Shown: in pieces, positions 13,326-16,274 of the stretch | How positions within the stretch are numbered: the first letter of the stretch is position 1 | How the letters are laid out: each line of letters opens with the position of its first letter | NCBI GenBank assembly: GCA_964558655.1 | Contig: CAZLEX010000033.1 | Span: 1 to 16,274 of the forward strand | Reading direction: 5' to 3' | Length of the DNA: 16,274 nucleotides | Origin: RGIG6353 sp964558655 | Lineage (GTDB): Bacteria > Bacillota > Clostridia > Oscillospirales > SIG627 | The notes under the pieces: model-generated | The model's database searches: none | Seen by the model: the letters and a program-made list of their open reading frames with translations, nothing else | What the model was told of the DNA's origin: nothing | Made by a program: the position numbers and the translations under genes

Positions 13326-16046
13326 ATGGCTGTTAAAGATAATAAAAAATCAATCACTTTGGAAAATCTTTATGTAAAAATCGAAATTTCCAAAAAAGAT
13401 GCGAGCGTAATATCCATCACGGATAAAAAAACCGGAGAAAGTGTAAAAGGCAGCGACACCTGTTTTTTTGAACTCTACAAATTAAAAAATCCGGAAGAAC
13501 TTAACCACCGCATCACATATGACGAAATCGGAAAAGATTCAAACGATCCCATAAGCAAATTCTATGATAAAGAACTTATAGCAACTACCGGACTTGAATA
13601 CGAAAACGGAATCATCGGTGTCAATACCGAACTCGGACGGATAAATGTCAAAGTGGAAACATTTGACGATTTTATGACGCTTGAAGTGCAAAATAAAATC
13701 CCCGACGGTTCGCTTTCTTTTGTGTTCGGCAATGCAAAATTTGAATACGATCTTGATAATCCGTCGGCACTTCGTGCAACCGATGTTGCAATGACCGTAA
13801 ATACAAACCCCTTTTTCTATCCGGACGGATATTCCAAAGAAATTAAAGGCGAAACATTCGAACATTTGGGTGGAACCGAAGGGGCAAAGCTTGGAATTGC
13901 AATTGCACCGGAAAATTCTTTGCGTGAAGCACTTAAGTCGCTCTGTTCGGCAATAGATTCAAACAAGGGAATCGTATCGAAAAACGCGGGACCTTGGGCA
14001 AGAGAAAATCCGTCAAGTTTCGGAGATTATATTATAGCTTACGAAACCGACAAAAATTATATAGAGAAAAACCTTGATTTTTACAAAACCATCGGCATTG
14101 ACCAAATTGACTTTCATCAAGGAGCCGGAACTTTCCGTCAGGGTGACTTTAAGTACAGCAGGTATGAAAATCACGACGAATTTAAGAAAAATGTTTCTGA
14201 TGTGCTTGAAGCAAACGGAATACAAGCGGGACTTCATACCTACGCTTACTATATCAATCCCGCCTGTCACGAAATTCTTTCAAATCCGAAATGGCAGAAG
14301 CAACTTGATAACGAAGAAGTGTTTACACTTGCCGAAGATATTCCGGCAAACGCCGATTTTGTACCTACCGAAGAATCTACTTCGGAACTTTTGAATTATT
14401 ATGGTTTCTTCACACGCAACCTTCCATATTTTCTTATAGGCGAAGAAATAGTTTCTTATCAAAATCACCCGCAAGGTTTTAAAAACTGTGTTCGAGGCTG
14501 TTGCGGTACCAAAGCCACCTCTCACAAAAAAGGAGAAAAAATTCACCATTTAATAGGTTGTTTCAACTTGTTTGCTCCCAAACTCGACAGTGAACTGTTT
14601 AAACTTATTGCCCACAACACCGCCGAAACATACAATATGGGCGGTTTTAAGATGATTTATATAGATGCAAATGACGGAACAAACAGGCATTGCAAAGAAA
14701 AGGAATGTTGGTATTATTATGCACTCTTTATACACGAGATTGTTAAGAATTGCAATACCCCTCCGATTATAGAATATTCGGCAATGCACCCGTCAATTTG
14801 GGCAGCAAGGGCAAGAATGGGTGCGTGGGATGCTCCGTACCGTTCTTACAAAGCGTGGAATAATCTTCATCATGAAAGCCACAAAATGTCTACACGCCGT
14901 CATTATGCCTGCACTCTCGGCTGGTATGATTATTATCCGTGTACGGACTTTTATCCCGGAAATCAGCATACCAAATATCAGCATTGGGATGCTATCGATC
15001 ATATGGGAAGCCTTTCTGTAATGTACAACTATTCCACTGTATTCAACGGGCTTACTCCGGAACATCTTCATCGTTTTGCGGGATACCGCCGTAATATCGA
15101 ACGGTACAAGATGTATTCCGATTTAAGAAAATCAAGATATTTCAGCGAAAAGACGCTCGAAAAAGCGAGAAATTCAAAATATGAACTCGCAATAGAAAAA
15201 AGAGACAACGAAAAATATGTATTCGTTGAAAAAGACTATCAAATAAAGCGTTTGTTCGATGCACTTGATCAAAGCAGAGGAACGACTCAGTTTATAAACC
15301 CGTTCAAAGCTCAAACTCCTTTTGTCAGAATTGAAGCAGGTTTATCGACTTTAGGAGAAGATCCTATTCTGTTAATGCCGTTGAACGAAAAATACTATGT
15401 CAAAGACCAGGTTAAAAAAATTAATTTTGCAGCTCCCCTGAATTTAAAAGAGCATCTTGCGATGAAAGTAAGAGTGTTCGGGAACGGCAAAAACGGTTCT
15501 ATCGGAATAAAAACACGCTGTGCATCTAACAGCGAATTCGGACACGGACTTTATGTCATTGATACGAATTTTGAGGGGTGGCGTGAGTTCGTCCTTCTTG
15601 AAACTGACAACGGTACTCGGCCCGATCTCAAATTTGAAAAAGAACTTCGTTCATATCCTATCTATCGTTCGAGCCTTAACTGTGACAAAATTACCGACAT
15701 AGAACTGATGACGGACGGAGATGTTGACGGAGTGTTTATGTCAAGTATCACAGCATATCGCCACACCTATGATTCAATAAAAAATCCTACAATATTAATA
15801 GATAATCAACTTATTATGTTTGAATGTGAACTGAAAAGCAGTGATTTTATTGAATTTGACGGGACAAAAGCAATTGTTGTTGACAGATATGCAAACGAAA
15901 AACCTATTTTCTTTACGGGAACCTGCAATGTTCCTCACGGAAAATTTAACGCTAAATTCACCGCAACATCATCGTTGAACAAATGTCCTGTAAATTTGCA
16001 CCTAACATTCGGATTCACGGGCAAAGATTACAAAAATCAAAAATAA
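13326..16046 (+). CDS. Large putative cytoplasmic glycoside-hydrolase-like protein, copy 2
   Basis: A 906-aa protein collinear with the preceding gene from end to end and well over half identical by eye. It keeps every candidate site: DQIDFHQGAGTFRQGDF (from D259), IYIDANDG (D447, D450), PPIIEYS (E483), SIWAARARMGAWD and FEGWREFVLLETDNG. The main difference is about 27 extra residues between 50 and 100 in the N-terminal sandwich, where the sequence has diverged (NPEELNHRITYDEIGKDSN). The shift from LDALDG to IDANDG beside the candidate catalytic Asp could change specificity. No signal peptide. Start: ATG at 13326, GGAGG at 13317-13321, spacing only 4 nt. It follows copy 1 by 92 nt without a terminator, so they are probably co-transcribed. 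It is last in the operon, followed by the hairpin at 16079-16145. Function is unknown; a barrel-type glycosidase or related enzyme is the best guess. Confidence 0.75.
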   Translation: MAVKDNKKSITLENLYVKIEISKKDASVISITDKKTGESVKGSDTCFFELYKLKNPEELNHRITYDEIGKDSNDPISKFYDKELIATTGLEYENGIIGVNTELGRINVKVETFDDFMTLEVQNKIPDGSLSFVFGNAKFEYDLDNPSALRATDVAMTVNTNPFFYPDGYSKEIKGETFEHLGGTEGAKLGIAIAPENSLREALKSLCSAIDSNKGIVSKNAGPWARENPSSFGDYIIAYETDKNYIEKNLDFYKTIGIDQIDFHQGAGTFRQGDFKYSRYENHDEFKKNVSDVLEANGIQAGLHTYAYYINPACHEILSNPKWQKQLDNEEVFTLAEDIPANADFVPTEESTSELLNYYGFFTRNLPYFLIGEEIVSYQNHPQGFKNCVRGCCGTKATSHKKGEKIHHLIGCFNLFAPKLDSELFKLIAHNTAETYNMGGFKMIYIDANDGTNRHCKEKECWYYYALFIHEIVKNCNTPPIIEYSAMHPSIWAARARMGAWDAPYRSYKAWNNLHHESHKMSTRRHYACTLGWYDYYPCTDFYPGNQHTKYQHWDAIDHMGSLSVMYNYSTVFNGLTPEHLHRFAGYRRNIERYKMYSDLRKSRYFSEKTLEKARNSKYELAIEKRDNEKYVFVEKDYQIKRLFDALDQSRGTTQFINPFKAQTPFVRIEAGLSTLGEDPILLMPLNEKYYVKDQVKKINFAAPLNLKEHLAMKVRVFGNGKNGSIGIKTRCASNSEFGHGLYVIDTNFEGWREFVLLETDNGTRPDLKFEKELRSYPIYRSSLNCDKITDIELMTDGDVDGVFMSSITAYRHTYDSIKNPTILIDNQLIMFECELKSSDFIEFDGTKAIVVDRYANEKPIFFTGTCNVPHGKFNAKFTATSSLNKCPVNLHLTFGFTGKDYKNQK

Positions 16047-16078
16047 TTTGCAAAAGCATAATAATCAATCCGTTTAAC

Positions 16079-16145
16079 AAAATTTCCATGACAGCGATTC
16101 CGATAAATCTTTTCCTTCTCGGATATCTTGTCATGGAAATTTTTT
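16079..16145 (+). terminator. Long-stem terminator after the paralogue operon
   Basis: AAAATTTCCATGACA (16079-16093) pairs perfectly over 15 bp with TGTCATGGAAATTTT (16129-16143), followed by two more T. The 35-nt interior includes a weak inner pair, TCCGA and TCGGA. It lies about 30 nt after the stop of copy 2, so it fits as the operon terminator, although the stem is unusually far closed by a large loop. Confidence 0.65.
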
Positions 16146-16190
16146 AATATTTATCAAATATTACACAAATCGCAATAAAATTTGTTATAG

Positions 16191-16224
16191 AAAAAGTGAG
16201 TACCGAAAGGTACTCACTTTTTTA
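16191..16224. terminator. Bidirectional terminator shared with the convergent tuf-like gene
   Basis: A perfect 14-bp stem (AAAAAGTGAGTACC at 16191-16204 with GGTACTCACTTTTT at 16209-16222) closes a GAAA tetraloop. Both arms end in runs of A or T, so it can terminate on either strand. On the minus strand it starts about 10 nt after the stop of the tuf-like gene. Confidence 0.9.
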
Positions 16225-16234
16225 TGATTTTTGA

Positions 16235-16274
16235 TTATTCGTCAACTTCAGCAACAACGCCGGAACCAACGGTT
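16235..16274 (-). CDS. tuf: Elongation factor Tu, C-terminal fragment (partial)
   Basis: Reading the minus strand from the window edge gives TVGSGVVAEVDE followed by TAA at 16237-16235. The conserved end of EF-Tu is RTVG(A/S)GVV plus a short variable tail, so this is very probably the 3' end of tuf, whose product delivers aminoacyl-tRNA to the ribosome. Only 12 residues are in the window; the tail VDE differs from the more common IIE. Confidence 0.75.
   Translation of the reverse strand, partial: TVGSGVVAEVDE

Noticed and set aside
13539..15071. Minus-strand frames under the second paralogue
   Set aside because: Cys/Phe/Ile-rich products without motifs or ribosome binding sites, and similar shadows appear at matching places under the first paralogue, as expected from the duplication.
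10594..16046. The tandem paralogues as a toxin or phage-defence pair
   Set aside because: No nuclease, protease, ATPase or membrane-pore motifs are visible; the beta-sandwich and barrel layout fits a sugar-active enzyme better.
1..16274. CRISPR arrays, tRNA or rRNA genes, IS elements, attachment sites
   Set aside because: No regularly spaced short repeats, no tRNA-like cloverleaf, no transposase or integrase motif and no flanking direct repeats were seen.

Overview
The window looks like chromosomal DNA from a low-to-moderate-GC Gram-positive bacterium of the class Clostridia (Bacillota), perhaps an uncultured gut lineage. The grounds are strong GGAGG-type ribosome binding sites, a T-box leader in front of pheST, Bacillota-type families (DUF1836, PTS_EIIC_2, DUF6106-like), and a likely tuf 3' end at the right edge. 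No phage, IS, CRISPR, tRNA or rRNA sequence was recognised.

Left part, minus strand, 99-8624, three transcription units. (1) A promoter near 3099-3128 drives a DUF2238-like membrane protein, a two-helix membrane protein, a small lipoprotein and alanine racemase (alr). The last two genes share an ATGA overlap, and the unit ends in a probably bidirectional terminator at 45-86. (2) pheS-pheT (phenylalanyl-tRNA synthetase) lie behind a promoter and a T-box leader (6663-6898), with a terminator after pheT. (3) A long-chain acyl-CoA synthetase/AMP-binding protein has an extended -10 promoter with a FapR-like palindrome immediately upstream of it.

Right part, plus strand, 8739-16145. A strong promoter with two nested inverted repeats precedes a DUF1836 protein (possibly a MerR-like regulator), which overlaps a PTS_EIIC_2 membrane protein by 8 bp. 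A 262-nt gap follows. It holds a TTGACA promoter element, a possible 14-codon leader peptide and an elaborate terminator-like hairpin. Next come two very large tandem paralogues (879 and 906 aa). They have no signal peptide, look like sugar-active alpha/beta-barrel enzymes with flanking beta-sandwich domains, and match no family I can name with certainty. A large hairpin terminator follows, then a second bidirectional terminator shared with the convergent tuf-like gene entering from the right.

The left part is housekeeping: cell-wall D-alanine supply, Phe-tRNA charging and fatty-acid activation. The right part is accessory: an orphan EIIC-like permease with a candidate autoregulator, and a tandem pair of uncharacterised, probably cytoplasmic carbohydrate-active proteins under possible attenuation control. 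The paralogue pair and its leader are the best candidates for something undescribed.
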